Translations under genes and position numbers: made by a program
Source of the DNA: Microbacterium maritypicum
GTDB taxonomy: Bacteria; Actinomycetota; Actinomycetes; Actinomycetales; Microbacteriaceae
DNA: 64,000 nt
Assembly (NCBI RefSeq): GCF_008868125.1
Contig: NZ_WAAQ01000002.1
Coordinates: forward strand, 1-64,000
Direction: 5' to 3'
In this document: positions 52,913 through 61,887 of the stretch, in pieces
Position numbering within the stretch: the stretch's first letter is position 1
How the letters are laid out: the number at the start of each line of letters is the position of its first letter
The notes under the pieces: model-generated
Seen by the model: only the letters and a program-made list of their open reading frames with translations
Databases searched by the model: none
What the model was told of the DNA's origin: nothing

Positions 52913-53806
52913 ATGGCCTCTCGGACCTCGCCCGGGTCCGGCCGTCGACGGCTGGACCCGGGTAGGGCCGGACGCTGGTTCGTGCTGCCGGCTGCCGCCC
53001 TGCTCCTGTTCTTCTTCGCCTATCCGCTGGGCGCCTCGCTCTGGCAGAGCCTGTTCCGCACCGAGGGCGGCGTCACGAGCTTCGTCGGACTGGGTCAGTA
53101 CGAGCGGCTGTTCTCCGATCCGCTGATCGCGAAGAGCCTGCTCAACGCCGGACTGATCCTCATCGTCCAGGTGCCGCTGATGATGGCGCTCGCCGTGGGT
53201 CTCGCCTACCTGCTCAACCAGTCGTGGCTGCGCTGGCGATCGGGATTCCGTCTTCTCACGTTCCTCCCGGCGGTGACCACTCTCGTCGCGTACGCGGTGG
53301 TGTTCCGGGTGCTGCTCGCCACCGACGGCGGCGCCGTGAACCAGATGCTGGGTGTGCTCGGCGTCGCCCCGATCGACTGGCTGAACAACGAGTGGTGGGC
53401 ACGGGTCTCGGTGATCGCGGCGGTGACCTGGCGGTGGACCGGCTACAACATGGTCATCATCCTCGCCGGCCTGCAGTCGATCCCCCCGGAGCTCTACGAG
53501 GCGGCCAAGGTCGACGGCGCCGGACGCTGGCAGACGTTCTGGAGCGTCGTGCTGCCGCAGCTGCGACCGGTGCTGATCTTCACGGGGATCACCTCGACGA
53601 TCGGCGCACTGCAGCTGTTCGACGAGAACTTCATCCTCACCGGCGGCGGCCCCAACGACGCCACGCTCACCCCGGTGCTCTACCTGTACAAGGTCGGGTT
53701 CCGACAGTTCGACTTCGGCTATGCATCAGCCATCGCCTGGATGCTGGTGCTGATCACCGCGATCATCGCCGTCGTGCAATTCCGGGTCATGAGGGAGAAG
53801 CCATGA
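52913..53806 (+). CDS. Carbohydrate ABC transporter permease, MalF type (importer B)
   Basis: Protein of 297 aa with six helices and coupling motif ELYEAAKVDGAGRWQTFWSV near residue 191. Starts 2 bp after the binding-protein stop; overlaps the MalG-type gene by ATGA. Confidence 0.94.
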   Translation: MASRTSPGSGRRRLDPGRAGRWFVLPAAALLLFFFAYPLGASLWQSLFRTEGGVTSFVGLGQYERLFSDPLIAKSLLNAGLILIVQVPLMMALAVGLAYLLNQSWLRWRSGFRLLTFLPAVTTLVAYAVVFRVLLATDGGAVNQMLGVLGVAPIDWLNNEWWARVSVIAAVTWRWTGYNMVIILAGLQSIPPELYEAAKVDGAGRWQTFWSVVLPQLRPVLIFTGITSTIGALQLFDENFILTGGGPNDATLTPVLYLYKVGFRQFDFGYASAIAWMLVLITAIIAVVQFRVMREKP

Positions 53807-54699
53807 CAGATCTCGCCACCCGCACCCTGGTCACCTCCGGCCGCGAAACCCGCAGCCTCGGCGCGGGGGAGCGCGGCGCCCGTTCGCGCATGCTGCGGCT
53901 GCCGCTCTACCTGCTGCTGATCGCCGCCTCGGTGGTGTCGATCATCCCGTTCCTGTGGATGGTCATCGCCTCCACCCATCCGAGTTCTGAGCTGTTCGGC
54001 ACGCCGCTCCCGGTGCTCCCCGGCGACGCACTGTGGGAGAACCTCGCCCGCCTGGAGGAGAGCATCGGCTTCAGTCGCGTGATGCTCAACAGCCTCCTGA
54101 TCGCGGTGATCTACACGGTCTTCAGCTCGATCGTCAGCATCATGTGCGGCTATGGGCTCGCCACCTATCGATTCCGTGGCCGCGGCGTGCTGCTCGCTCT
54201 CGTGCTCGTGACGATGATGATCCCGATGCAGGTGCTGCTGGTGCCGCTGTTCCAGATCATGGCCGGCATGGGGTGGATCGACACCTATCAGGCCGTGATC
54301 CTGCCGTTCCTGGCGAACGCGTTCGGGATCTTCCTGATGCGCCAGGGCTTCCTCGACTTCCCGCCGAGCCTGATCGAGGCGGCCAGGATCGACGGCGCGA
54401 GCGAGCTGCGCACGTTCTATCGGATCGTGCTGCCAGTCGCGAAGCCGCAGATCGCGGCGCTCGTGATCTACACGTTCATCAGCCAGTGGAACGCGTTCAT
54501 CTGGCCGCTGCTCATGCTCAACACCGAGGCGAACTACACGGTTCCGGTCGCGCTGAACACGATGATCGGCATGAGCCGCGTCGACTACTCGGGTCTGATG
54601 CTGGGGTCGCTGCTGGCCACCCTGCCTCTGCTCCTGCTGTTCCTGATCTTCCAGAAGCAGTTCGTCGCAGGTCTCCTCGGTGGCGCGGTGAAGGGGTGA
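53803..54699 (+). CDS. Carbohydrate ABC transporter permease, MalG type (importer B)
   Basis: Protein of 298 aa. A basic N-terminus, then six helices, with SLIEAARIDGASELRTFYRI as EAA loop near residue 188. Last gene of importer B, ending 17 bp from the convergent GntR gene. No hydrolase or ATPase is in this unit. Confidence 0.94.
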   Translation: MTDLATRTLVTSGRETRSLGAGERGARSRMLRLPLYLLLIAASVVSIIPFLWMVIASTHPSSELFGTPLPVLPGDALWENLARLEESIGFSRVMLNSLLIAVIYTVFSSIVSIMCGYGLATYRFRGRGVLLALVLVTMMIPMQVLLVPLFQIMAGMGWIDTYQAVILPFLANAFGIFLMRQGFLDFPPSLIEAARIDGASELRTFYRIVLPVAKPQIAALVIYTFISQWNAFIWPLLMLNTEANYTVPVALNTMIGMSRVDYSGLMLGSLLATLPLLLLFLIFQKQFVAGLLGGAVKG

Positions 54700-54716
54700 G
54701 GGGATACGGGGGCGGT

Positions 54717-55373
54717 CTACGCCGTGAAGTACGAGCTCGTGGCGTTGTCGAGGATGCGCTGCATGCCGTGCATCCAGTTCAGCTTGAGGGCCTCGACGGC
54801 GCCGGGGATGTCGCCGTCGGCGAGGTGGCGGGCGATCTCGACGTGCTCGGCGGCGACGCGTTCGACCTTGACGTCTTCGGGCACGAGCAGCGACTCGTAG
54901 CGGTGGAACGAGCTGCGCACGTTGTCGATCACCGCCAGGAGCCGGGCGTTCGGGCAGGCCGACAGCATCACGCTGTGCCACTCGTCGTCCTTGGTGATGA
55001 CGAGCTGATGCTCCACGAGCTCATCGGCGAAGGCGTCGGCCATCTCCTTGAGCCGTCCGCCGATGCGACGCAGCTCGTCGGGCGGGCTGAGCTCGATCGC
55101 GAGGCTCTCGAGCGCCGCCAGGACAGGAGCCAGATCGCGGAACTCGGAGGCGCTGAGCGGCACGAACCGGAAGCCCTTGCCGTTCTCGCTCTCGATCTGC
55201 CCCTCCGACTCGAGGGCGATGAGCGCCTCACGCAGGGGCGTGCGGCTCACGCCGAGTTCGGTGGCGAGCTGGACCTCGTTGATGCCCTCGCCGGGCTGCA
55301 CGAGTCCGGCGCGCATGCGGTTCAGCAGCTCCTGCCGAACCTGCGAGCGCAGGTTCTTGCGTTCGATCGCCAT
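54717..55373 (-). CDS. GntR-family (FadR/FCD type) transcriptional regulator
   Basis: Protein of 218 aa. The N-terminal winged helix has INEVQLATELGVSRTPLREALIALESEGQI, and the C-terminal all-helical FCD domain has DEWHSVMLSACPNARLL and AEHVEIARHLADGDIPGAVEAL, with Asp/His positions typical of metal-assisted ligand binding. Divergent from the GH42 operon and convergent with importer B. Three similar operator-like sites nearby (46588, 51559, 55443) make it the likely regulator of the whole cluster; effector unknown. Confidence 0.93.
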   Translation of the reverse strand: MAIERKNLRSQVRQELLNRMRAGLVQPGEGINEVQLATELGVSRTPLREALIALESEGQIESENGKGFRFVPLSASEFRDLAPVLAALESLAIELSPPDELRRIGGRLKEMADAFADELVEHQLVITKDDEWHSVMLSACPNARLLAVIDNVRSSFHRYESLLVPEDVKVERVAAEHVEIARHLADGDIPGAVEALKLNWMHGMQRILDNATSSYFTA

Positions 55374-55411
55374 GCGTCCCCTCTTCTGCCGCCTGCCCGT
55401 CAGCCTATGGG

Positions 55412-55456
55412 TTGACGGGCCTCGGACGACGTCCTAGTGTGTTGTATACAGAATAC
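55412..55456 (+). promoter_or_regulatory. Promoter with GntR-type operator, site 3 (GH42/GcvP-like operon)
   Basis: TTGACG (-35, 55412-55417), 17 bp, TAGTGT (-10, 55435-55440), then TGTATACAGAATAC (55443-55456), identical over 14 bases to site 1. A bound protein would sit on the transcription start. Confidence 0.78.
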
Positions 55457-55522
55457 AGCTGATCCGGGATTCGCACCAGTGCACCGCCGGATCGGCCGGT
55501 GACGACTCAGAGAGGAGACTTC

Positions 55523-57637
55523 GTGCCCGCACCCGATGGCGACCAGCCCACCCGACGCGTCCGCCTCGATGCCCTCGCCTACGGTGGCGACTACAACCCC
55601 GACCAGTGGTCGGAAGAGACCTGGCACGAAGACATCCGTCTGATGCGCGAAGCCGGCGTGAACATGGTGAGCCTGCCGATCTTCAGCTGGCCCCAGCTGG
55701 AACCGGAGCCCGGCGTCTACGACTGGGCGTGGCTCGACCGCATCATCGAGCTGCTCTGGAAGGCGGGCATCGCGATCGACCTCGCCACAGCGACCGCGAC
55801 CCCGCCGTCGTGGCTGCTGCGCGCTCATCCCGAGATGGCACCGTGGGATGCCGACGGTCACCGCCTGGAGTTCGGATCCCGTCAGACCTACTGCCCGTCG
55901 TCGCCGATCTGGCGTGAGAACGTCGCGCGGATGACCCGGGCGATGGCAGAACGGTACGGAGACCATCCGGGTCTCGCCATGTGGCACATCTCCAACGAGT
56001 ACGGCGATCACACCTCGCGCTGCTGGTGCCCCGAGTCGGCACGGCACTTCCGTCGCTGGCTGCAGGACCGCTACGGCGACCTCGACGGACTGAACGAGGC
56101 GTGGGGCGTGAACGTGTGGGGTCAGCGCTACACGTCGTGGGAGCACATCGAGACGCCGAAGAAGGCGCCGGGGCCGGTCAACCCCACCAAGCTGCTCGAC
56201 TTCGAGCGCTTCTCGTCCGACGCCCTGCTGGAGCTCTTCCAGGTCGAGATCGACGTGCTGCGCGAGGTCACACCCGACATCGCGGTGACCACGAACTTCA
56301 TGAGCATGTTCCGCGACCTGGACTACTGGGACTTCGCCGCTGTCGAAGACGTCGTGACCGATGACGCCTACCCCGAGCCCGCCGACCCGACCTCGCACGT
56401 CGGCGCGGCCCTCAACTACGGCCTCATGCGCTCGCTCAAGGGCGGGCAGCCGTGGCTGCTGCTGGAATCCTCGGCCAGTGCGACCAGCTGGCGCGACGTG
56501 AACGTGCCCAAGGCGCCGGGCAAGATCCGCATCGAGAGCCTGCAGGCGGTCGCGCACGGCTCCGACGCCGTGATGTTCTTCCAGTGGCGTCAGGCCAAGT
56601 ACGGCCAGGAGAAGTTCCACTCCTCGATGCTCGGTCATCGCGGAGAGCGCTCGCGCAGCTTCCGGGAGACCAAGGCGCTGGGCAACGAGCTGAAGAAGCT
56701 CGAACCCGTGCGCGGCACCCGGGTGCGCTCGCGCGTGGCGCTGGTGGTGGACTGGGACTCGTGGTGGGGCACCAGCGCCGTCGAGTCGCTGCCCTCGCAG
56801 CGTCTGCAGTGGGCGCAGCAGGCCCGAGCCTGGCACCGGGCGCTGTACACGCTCGGCCAGCCGGTGGACGCCGTCAGGGCGACCGGTCCCTTCGACGCGT
56901 ACGACGTGGTCGTGGTGCCGAACCTCTACATCGTGGAGCAGTCGCAGGCCGATGCCCTGCGGGCCTTCGTCGGGCGCGGAGGGCACCTCGTGGTCGGACC
57001 GTTCTCCGGTGTGGTCGACGCCACCGAGAAGGTGCACGACGGCGGAGCGCCGGGACCGCTGCGCGACCTGCTGGGCATCGAGGTCGACGAGCAGTGGCCG
57101 ATCGCCGACGGTCTGACCGAGAGCATCGACTACGCGGGCGACACCCTGACCGTGCCGTCGTGGAGCGAGTGGCTCGAGGCCGACGACGACGTGGAGGTGC
57201 GCGGCACCTATGCGAGCGGCGAGCTCGATGGCCTGCCCGCGGTGACCCGTCGCACGGCGGGGGCGGGCTCGGCCTGGTACGTCAGCGCGATGTTCGACCC
57301 TGAGGGCCTGCTCCCGGTCTTCCGCGATGTGCTGCGCACGGCCGGCGTTCCCGCCCGCGCGCACACCGACATCGAGGTCGAGGTCGTCACGCGCGCCGAC
57401 GACACCACCGACTACACGTTCTATCTGAACCACGGACGCTCCCCTGTCGCGTTCGAGATCCCGACCCCGGGCGTCGACCTGCTCACCGGCATCCGTCACG
57501 CGGACCGGCTCGAGCTCGACCGCTACGGAGTCGCCGTCCTCGCCGCGCCCCGCGCCGAATCCATCCCCTTCGCCACCCCGATCGCGTCTTCGCATGACAC
57601 GTCCCTGAGCAACAACGATGAGAAGGAGGACGCATGA
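55523..57637 (+). CDS. Beta-galactosidase, glycoside hydrolase family 42
   Basis: Protein of 704 aa. It has the GH42 barrel with YGGDYNPDQWSEETWHEDI at the start, LATATATPPSWL, the acid/base pair in WHISNEYGDH, and the nucleophile Glu in WLLLESSAS. A trimerisation-type domain (~380-590) and a C-terminal beta domain follow. No signal peptide: it acts inside the cell on short galactosides. GTG at 55523 is preferred over GTG 55499 because AGAGAGGA lies 6 bp upstream. First gene of the GcvP-like operon, coupled to the next gene by ATGA. Confidence 0.93.
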   Translation: MPAPDGDQPTRRVRLDALAYGGDYNPDQWSEETWHEDIRLMREAGVNMVSLPIFSWPQLEPEPGVYDWAWLDRIIELLWKAGIAIDLATATATPPSWLLRAHPEMAPWDADGHRLEFGSRQTYCPSSPIWRENVARMTRAMAERYGDHPGLAMWHISNEYGDHTSRCWCPESARHFRRWLQDRYGDLDGLNEAWGVNVWGQRYTSWEHIETPKKAPGPVNPTKLLDFERFSSDALLELFQVEIDVLREVTPDIAVTTNFMSMFRDLDYWDFAAVEDVVTDDAYPEPADPTSHVGAALNYGLMRSLKGGQPWLLLESSASATSWRDVNVPKAPGKIRIESLQAVAHGSDAVMFFQWRQAKYGQEKFHSSMLGHRGERSRSFRETKALGNELKKLEPVRGTRVRSRVALVVDWDSWWGTSAVESLPSQRLQWAQQARAWHRALYTLGQPVDAVRATGPFDAYDVVVVPNLYIVEQSQADALRAFVGRGGHLVVGPFSGVVDATEKVHDGGAPGPLRDLLGIEVDEQWPIADGLTESIDYAGDTLTVPSWSEWLEADDDVEVRGTYASGELDGLPAVTRRTAGAGSAWYVSAMFDPEGLLPVFRDVLRTAGVPARAHTDIEVEVVTRADDTTDYTFYLNHGRSPVAFEIPTPGVDLLTGIRHADRLELDRYGVAVLAAPRAESIPFATPIASSHDTSLSNNDEKEDA

Positions 57638-59022
57638 CCGCCCCGTTCGTGCATCCGTACATCCCCAACACCGCCCCGGAGTCTCGAGCGGCTATGCTCG
57701 CAGCCGTCGGTGCCGCGTCGGTCGACGAGTTCTACGCCGACATCCCGGCATCGCTGCGACTGAGCCGTCCGCTCGACCTTCCGGCCCCGTTCGTGGCCGA
57801 GCAGGACCTCGCCCGCCACGTGCGGGGGCTGCTCGCCAAGAACCGTTCGACCGCGGAGCGGCTGAGCTTCCTCGGCGCGGGCACCTACAACCACTATGTG
57901 CCGGCGGTCGTCGACGAGGTCATCGGGCGCAGCGAGTTCCTCACCGCCTACGCCGGTGAGCCCTATGAGGACCACGGCCGGTTCCAGGCGCTGTTCCAGT
58001 ACCAGTCACTGATGGCCGAGCTGCTCGAGATGGACGTCGTGAACGTGCCGACCTACGACGGCTACCAGGCCACGGCGACGGGCCTGACGATGTCGGGGCG
58101 CCTCACCGGCCGCGGCCGGGTGCTGGTCGTCAGCGACGTGCTCCCCGCGAAGCTCGCGAAGGTGCACGACTACGTCCGCGCGCACCTCACGCTCGATCAC
58201 GTGTCGACCGTCGGCGGCACGGCCGACGTGGCCGCCGTTCGTGCGGCACTGGGCGATGACGTGGCCGCGGTCTGGGTCGAGACGCCCAGCGCCACGGGAG
58301 CGGTCGAGGCCGCGCTGTCGGAGATCGCGGATGCCGCGCACGCGGCGGGCGCCGTGGTCGTCGTCGGCACCGACCCGATCGGCTACGGCGTCCTCACCCC
58401 TCCCGCGGTGGCCGGAGCCGACATCGTCACCGGTGACATCCAGTCCCTCGGCCTGCACCAGTGGTTCGGCGGCGCCCACGGTGGCTTCATCGCCGTGCAC
58501 GACGACCCGACCTTCGTGATGGAGATGCCGTCGCGGCTGTTCGGGCTCGCCACCACCGATGTGCCCGGCGAGTACGGCTTCGGCGACGTGGCCTACGACC
58601 GCACCTCGTTCGCCCATCGCGAGGACGGGAAGGAGTGGGTCGGCACGGCCGCGGCCCTCTGGGGCATCGCCGCCGGGGTCTACCTCGCACTCATGGGACC
58701 TGCCGGCATGGCCGAGCTCGGCGAGGTGCTCCTCGCCCGCACCCGGTACGCGCAGCAGGCGCTCGCCGCGGTGCCCGGTGTCGCGCTCGACGACGATGCC
58801 GTTCATCTGCGGGAATTCACGGTGACCTTCGCCGACGTCACGGCGCAGGCGGTCGTCACCGCGCTGCGCGCCAGGGGCATCGAACCCGGGGTGGTCGTGG
58901 ACGAGCACCGCCTGCTCGTCTGCGTCACCGAACTCACCTCCCAGGCCGACATCGACACTCTGGCGGGCGCACTCGCCGAGGTCACGGCATCCGATCTCTT
59001 CGCGAAGGAGCAGAACCGATGA
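57634..59022 (+). CDS. Divergent glycine decarboxylase P-protein subunit 1-like (GcvPA-like)
   Basis: Protein of 462 aa, normal length for GcvPA. Conserved: HPYIPNTAPESRAAML at the start, SFLGAGTYNHYVPAVVDEV (78-96), and DPIGYGVLTPPAVAGADIV with GDIQSLGL. Not conserved: the usual TPYQPEISQG is AGEPYEDHGRF here (107-117), YDGATAAAEA is YDGYQATATG (141-150), and the long EQHIRREKATSNICTNQ block is missing or replaced around SFAHREDGKEWVGTAAALWG. So it is a paralogue, probably with another substrate. It overlaps both neighbours by ATGA. Confidence 0.85.
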   Translation: MTAPFVHPYIPNTAPESRAAMLAAVGAASVDEFYADIPASLRLSRPLDLPAPFVAEQDLARHVRGLLAKNRSTAERLSFLGAGTYNHYVPAVVDEVIGRSEFLTAYAGEPYEDHGRFQALFQYQSLMAELLEMDVVNVPTYDGYQATATGLTMSGRLTGRGRVLVVSDVLPAKLAKVHDYVRAHLTLDHVSTVGGTADVAAVRAALGDDVAAVWVETPSATGAVEAALSEIADAAHAAGAVVVVGTDPIGYGVLTPPAVAGADIVTGDIQSLGLHQWFGGAHGGFIAVHDDPTFVMEMPSRLFGLATTDVPGEYGFGDVAYDRTSFAHREDGKEWVGTAAALWGIAAGVYLALMGPAGMAELGEVLLARTRYAQQALAAVPGVALDDDAVHLREFTVTFADVTAQAVVTALRARGIEPGVVVDEHRLLVCVTELTSQADIDTLAGALAEVTASDLFAKEQNR

Positions 59023-60602
59023 GCCTCCCCGTCGCCCCGAAGCCGGCGCTGCGCCGCTTCCAGCAGGCTCGCTGGGACGAGCCGATCATCTTCGAGCTGA
59101 CCACGCCCGGCGAGCGCGGCGTACTGGTCTCGCAGGTCGAGCCCGGCGTGCGCGAGGCGGTGGGCGACGTGGTCGCCGCACTCCCCGCCTCCCTGCGCCG
59201 TGCGTCGAAGCCGAAGCTGCCCGAGATGGGGCAGATGCGTGTGCTCAAGCACTATCTGCGTCTGTCGCAGGAGAACCTCGGCGCCGACTTCAACGTCGAC
59301 ATCGGGCAGGGCACCTGCACCATGAAGTACGCGCCGAAGATCAACGACCAGCTCGCGAACACCCCGCAGCTCACCGCGATGCACCCGCACCAGGACCCGG
59401 CCGACGCACAGGGTGTGCTCGAGATCGTCTGGCAGCTGGAGCGGATGCTCGCCGAGATCTCCGGCATGGACGAGGTCTCGCTGCACACGCAGGGCGGATC
59501 GGCCGCGATCTGGGCGAACATCGCCATGATCCGCGCCTTCCACGAGGCCAACGGCGAGGGCGAGCAGCGCCGCGAGGTCATCACCACGATCTTCAGCCAC
59601 CCCTCGAACGCGGCCGCCGCGAAGGCTGCGGGCTACGAGGTCATCACCGTGTATCCCGACGCCGAGGGCTACCCCTCGCTCGACGCGCTGAAGGCGGCAC
59701 TGTCGCCCCGTACCGCGGCGATCATGGTCACCAACCCCGAGGACACCGGCATCTACAACCCGGCGATCCGGGAGTGGGTGGATGCCGCGCACGCGGTCGG
59801 GGCCCTCGCCTCGTACGACCAGGCCAACGCGAACGGCATCCTCGGGGTCACGCGAGCCCGCGATGCCGGCTTCGACGTGTGCCACTTCAACCTGCACAAG
59901 ACCTTCGGCACCCCGCACGGCAGCGGCGGACCCGGATCGGGCGCGAACGCCGTGAGTGCGGCGCTGGCCCCCTTCCTGCCGGGGCCGCGGGTGGTGCGTG
60001 ACGATGACGGGACCTTCGCCGTCGCCGAGGGCGGCGAGCTCTCGATCGGTGCGGTCGGGCCGTTCTTCGGCGTCATCCCCGCCCTCGTGAAGGCCTACTC
60101 GTGGATCATGGCGCTCGGAGCCGAGGGGCTGCTGGCCGCCGCCGAGACCGCCGTGCTGAACAACAACTACCTGATGGCTCGCGTTCTCGGGATTCCCGGA
60201 GCGTCGGCCCCGTACGCCACCGGCCGCCGTCGCATCGAGCAGGTGCGCTATTCGTGGGAGGAGCTGTACCAGGAGACCGGCATCTCGTCGGAGGAGATCG
60301 GCGTGCGCATGACCGACTTCGGCATGCACTACTGGACCAGCCACCACCCCTACGTGGTGCCGCAGCCCTTCACGCTCGAACCGACCGAGTCGTACTCGAT
60401 GGCCGAGCTCGACGAGTACGCGGCCACCCTGGCCGAAGTGGCGCGAGAGGCGCGCGAGACCCCCGAGGTGGTGCGCACCGCCCCGCACAACCAGACCGTG
60501 CACCACACACACCACGACGATCTGGACGACCCCGAACGGTGGGCGATCACGTGGCGCGCGTACCAGCGGAAGTACTTCCCCGCGGAGTCTGTCGCGTCGT
60601 GA
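59019..60602 (+). CDS. Divergent glycine decarboxylase P-protein subunit 2-like, PLP-binding (GcvPB-like)
   Basis: Protein of 527 aa. The PLP lysine is Lys294 in FNLHKTFGTPHGSGGPGSGA, and the Asp of YDQANANGI should hold the pyridine nitrogen. TCTMKYAPKIN (99-109) corresponds to the family SCTMKYNPK. Departures: the near-invariant QPAAGAHGE is HTQGGSAAIW here (156-165), and YPLGSCT is DIGQGTCT. A His-rich stretch (TVHHTHHDDLDD) lies near the C-terminus. Together with the upstream subunit it should form a PLP enzyme related to glycine decarboxylase, but no H- or T-protein is nearby, so glycine cleavage is doubtful. Confidence 0.86.
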   Translation: MSLPVAPKPALRRFQQARWDEPIIFELTTPGERGVLVSQVEPGVREAVGDVVAALPASLRRASKPKLPEMGQMRVLKHYLRLSQENLGADFNVDIGQGTCTMKYAPKINDQLANTPQLTAMHPHQDPADAQGVLEIVWQLERMLAEISGMDEVSLHTQGGSAAIWANIAMIRAFHEANGEGEQRREVITTIFSHPSNAAAAKAAGYEVITVYPDAEGYPSLDALKAALSPRTAAIMVTNPEDTGIYNPAIREWVDAAHAVGALASYDQANANGILGVTRARDAGFDVCHFNLHKTFGTPHGSGGPGSGANAVSAALAPFLPGPRVVRDDDGTFAVAEGGELSIGAVGPFFGVIPALVKAYSWIMALGAEGLLAAAETAVLNNNYLMARVLGIPGASAPYATGRRRIEQVRYSWEELYQETGISSEEIGVRMTDFGMHYWTSHHPYVVPQPFTLEPTESYSMAELDEYAATLAEVAREARETPEVVRTAPHNQTVHHTHHDDLDDPERWAITWRAYQRKYFPAESVAS

Positions 60603-61846
60603 TCGGCCTCGTCGTCAACCCTGTCGCCGGAGTCGGCGGGCCTGCGGGCCTCGCCGGCTCCGACGGCGCGGACGTGCAGCGCCTCGCCCTCGCGCGCGGC
60701 GCCCGTTCGCGCGTGCAGGAGCGGGCGGTCCTCGCCCTGACGATGCTCGCCGAACGGCATCCCGGGCTCGTGGTGGCGACCGCCGCCGGTGCGATGGGCG
60801 CCGACGCCGTGCGCGCGGCCGGGCTGGTTCCGCGTGTCGTGGCTCCCGCGCTCGGTGTAGAGCGGAACGAGACGGAGGCGGGGGACACCTCGCGTGCGGT
60901 GGCGGCGCTCGCCGCGGACGGCGTCGACCTGATCCTCGTGGTCGGCGGTGACGGGACGCTGCGGGATGCGGTCGCGGGGCTCGAAGGGGCCGAGCATCCG
61001 TCGGGAGCCGGAACGGATGTCGGGAGACACGCCGAAAGATCCGCACCCGGGGGCATGGACGCCCGACAGGTGCACGCGGATGCCGAGCACGCGGATACGC
61101 GGATGCCCGCCGTGCTCGGGGTGCCGGCCGGAGTGAAGATGTACTCGCCCGTGTTCGCGGTCAGTCCGCGGGCGGCGGGGGCGATCGCCGCGGACTGGAT
61201 CGACCTGGGAGGGCTTCCCACCGACGAGCGTGAGGTACTCGACATCGACGAGGCCGCGATGCGGCGCGCCCGCGTCGACCCCACGCTCTACGGCATGCTG
61301 CGGGTGCCGTACCGGAGCGGCCGCACCCAGGCGCGCAAGGCGCCGACACCCGTGACCGAGGCGGCGGCGGTCGAGGCGGCGGCGCGTGGCGCCGTGGCCC
61401 GCATGCTCCCGGGCGTCCGCTATCTGCTCGGTCCCGGCGGCACGACCGCCGAGATCGCCCGGCAGCTGGGCGTCGAGGGATCCCCGCTCGGAGTGGATGT
61501 CGTGCTCGACGGCACGATCGTCGTCTGCGGCGCGAGCGAGCAGGAACTCCTCGCCGAGATCGCCGAGGGGCCGGCTCAGGCCGTGGTCACCGTGATCGGC
61601 GGCCAGGGATTCCTGCTCGGGCGCGGCAACCAGCAGCTCTCGGCTGCCGTCCTGCGTGCTCTCGGCGACGACCCGCTCCTCGTCGTCGCCCCCGAGCAGA
61701 AGCTCATCGACTTGCACGGCCGCCCGCTCCTCGTCGACACCGGCGACCCGGAGCTGGATGCGAGACTCGCCGGACACGTGCGCATCGTCACCGGCGCGGG
61801 TACCAGCAGCCTGTACGCCGTGAGCGCCCCCGAACTGATCCCCTGA
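60599..61846 (+). CDS. AcoX/COG3199-type ATP-NAD kinase-like protein
   Basis: Protein of 415 aa starting at GTG (GTGA overlap with the previous stop). The N-terminus GLVVNPVAGVGGPAGLAGSD and the diacylglycerol/NAD-kinase motif VVGGDGTLRDAV (GGDGT at 116-120) are typical, as are VLGVPAGVKMYSPVFAV and DIDEAAMRRARV. An extra ~40 residues (about 128-168, His/Asp/Glu/Gly-rich) sit between GGDGT and the next core strand. Homologues occur beside acetoin genes (AcoX). It may supply NADP or phosphorylate a pathway intermediate; the true substrate is unknown. Confidence 0.85.
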   Translation: MIGLVVNPVAGVGGPAGLAGSDGADVQRLALARGARSRVQERAVLALTMLAERHPGLVVATAAGAMGADAVRAAGLVPRVVAPALGVERNETEAGDTSRAVAALAADGVDLILVVGGDGTLRDAVAGLEGAEHPSGAGTDVGRHAERSAPGGMDARQVHADAEHADTRMPAVLGVPAGVKMYSPVFAVSPRAAGAIAADWIDLGGLPTDEREVLDIDEAAMRRARVDPTLYGMLRVPYRSGRTQARKAPTPVTEAAAVEAAARGAVARMLPGVRYLLGPGGTTAEIARQLGVEGSPLGVDVVLDGTIVVCGASEQELLAEIAEGPAQAVVTVIGGQGFLLGRGNQQLSAAVLRALGDDPLLVVAPEQKLIDLHGRPLLVDTGDPELDARLAGHVRIVTGAGTSSLYAVSAPELIP

Positions 61847-61887
61847 CTGCGTCTGACATCTTCTGAACGAACCCGAAAGGACACCCC

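Noticed and set aside
57634..60602. Canonical glycine cleavage system
   Set aside because: No gcvT or gcvH in the window, and several invariant GcvP blocks are changed, so I did not assign the standard gcvPA/gcvPB function or symbols.
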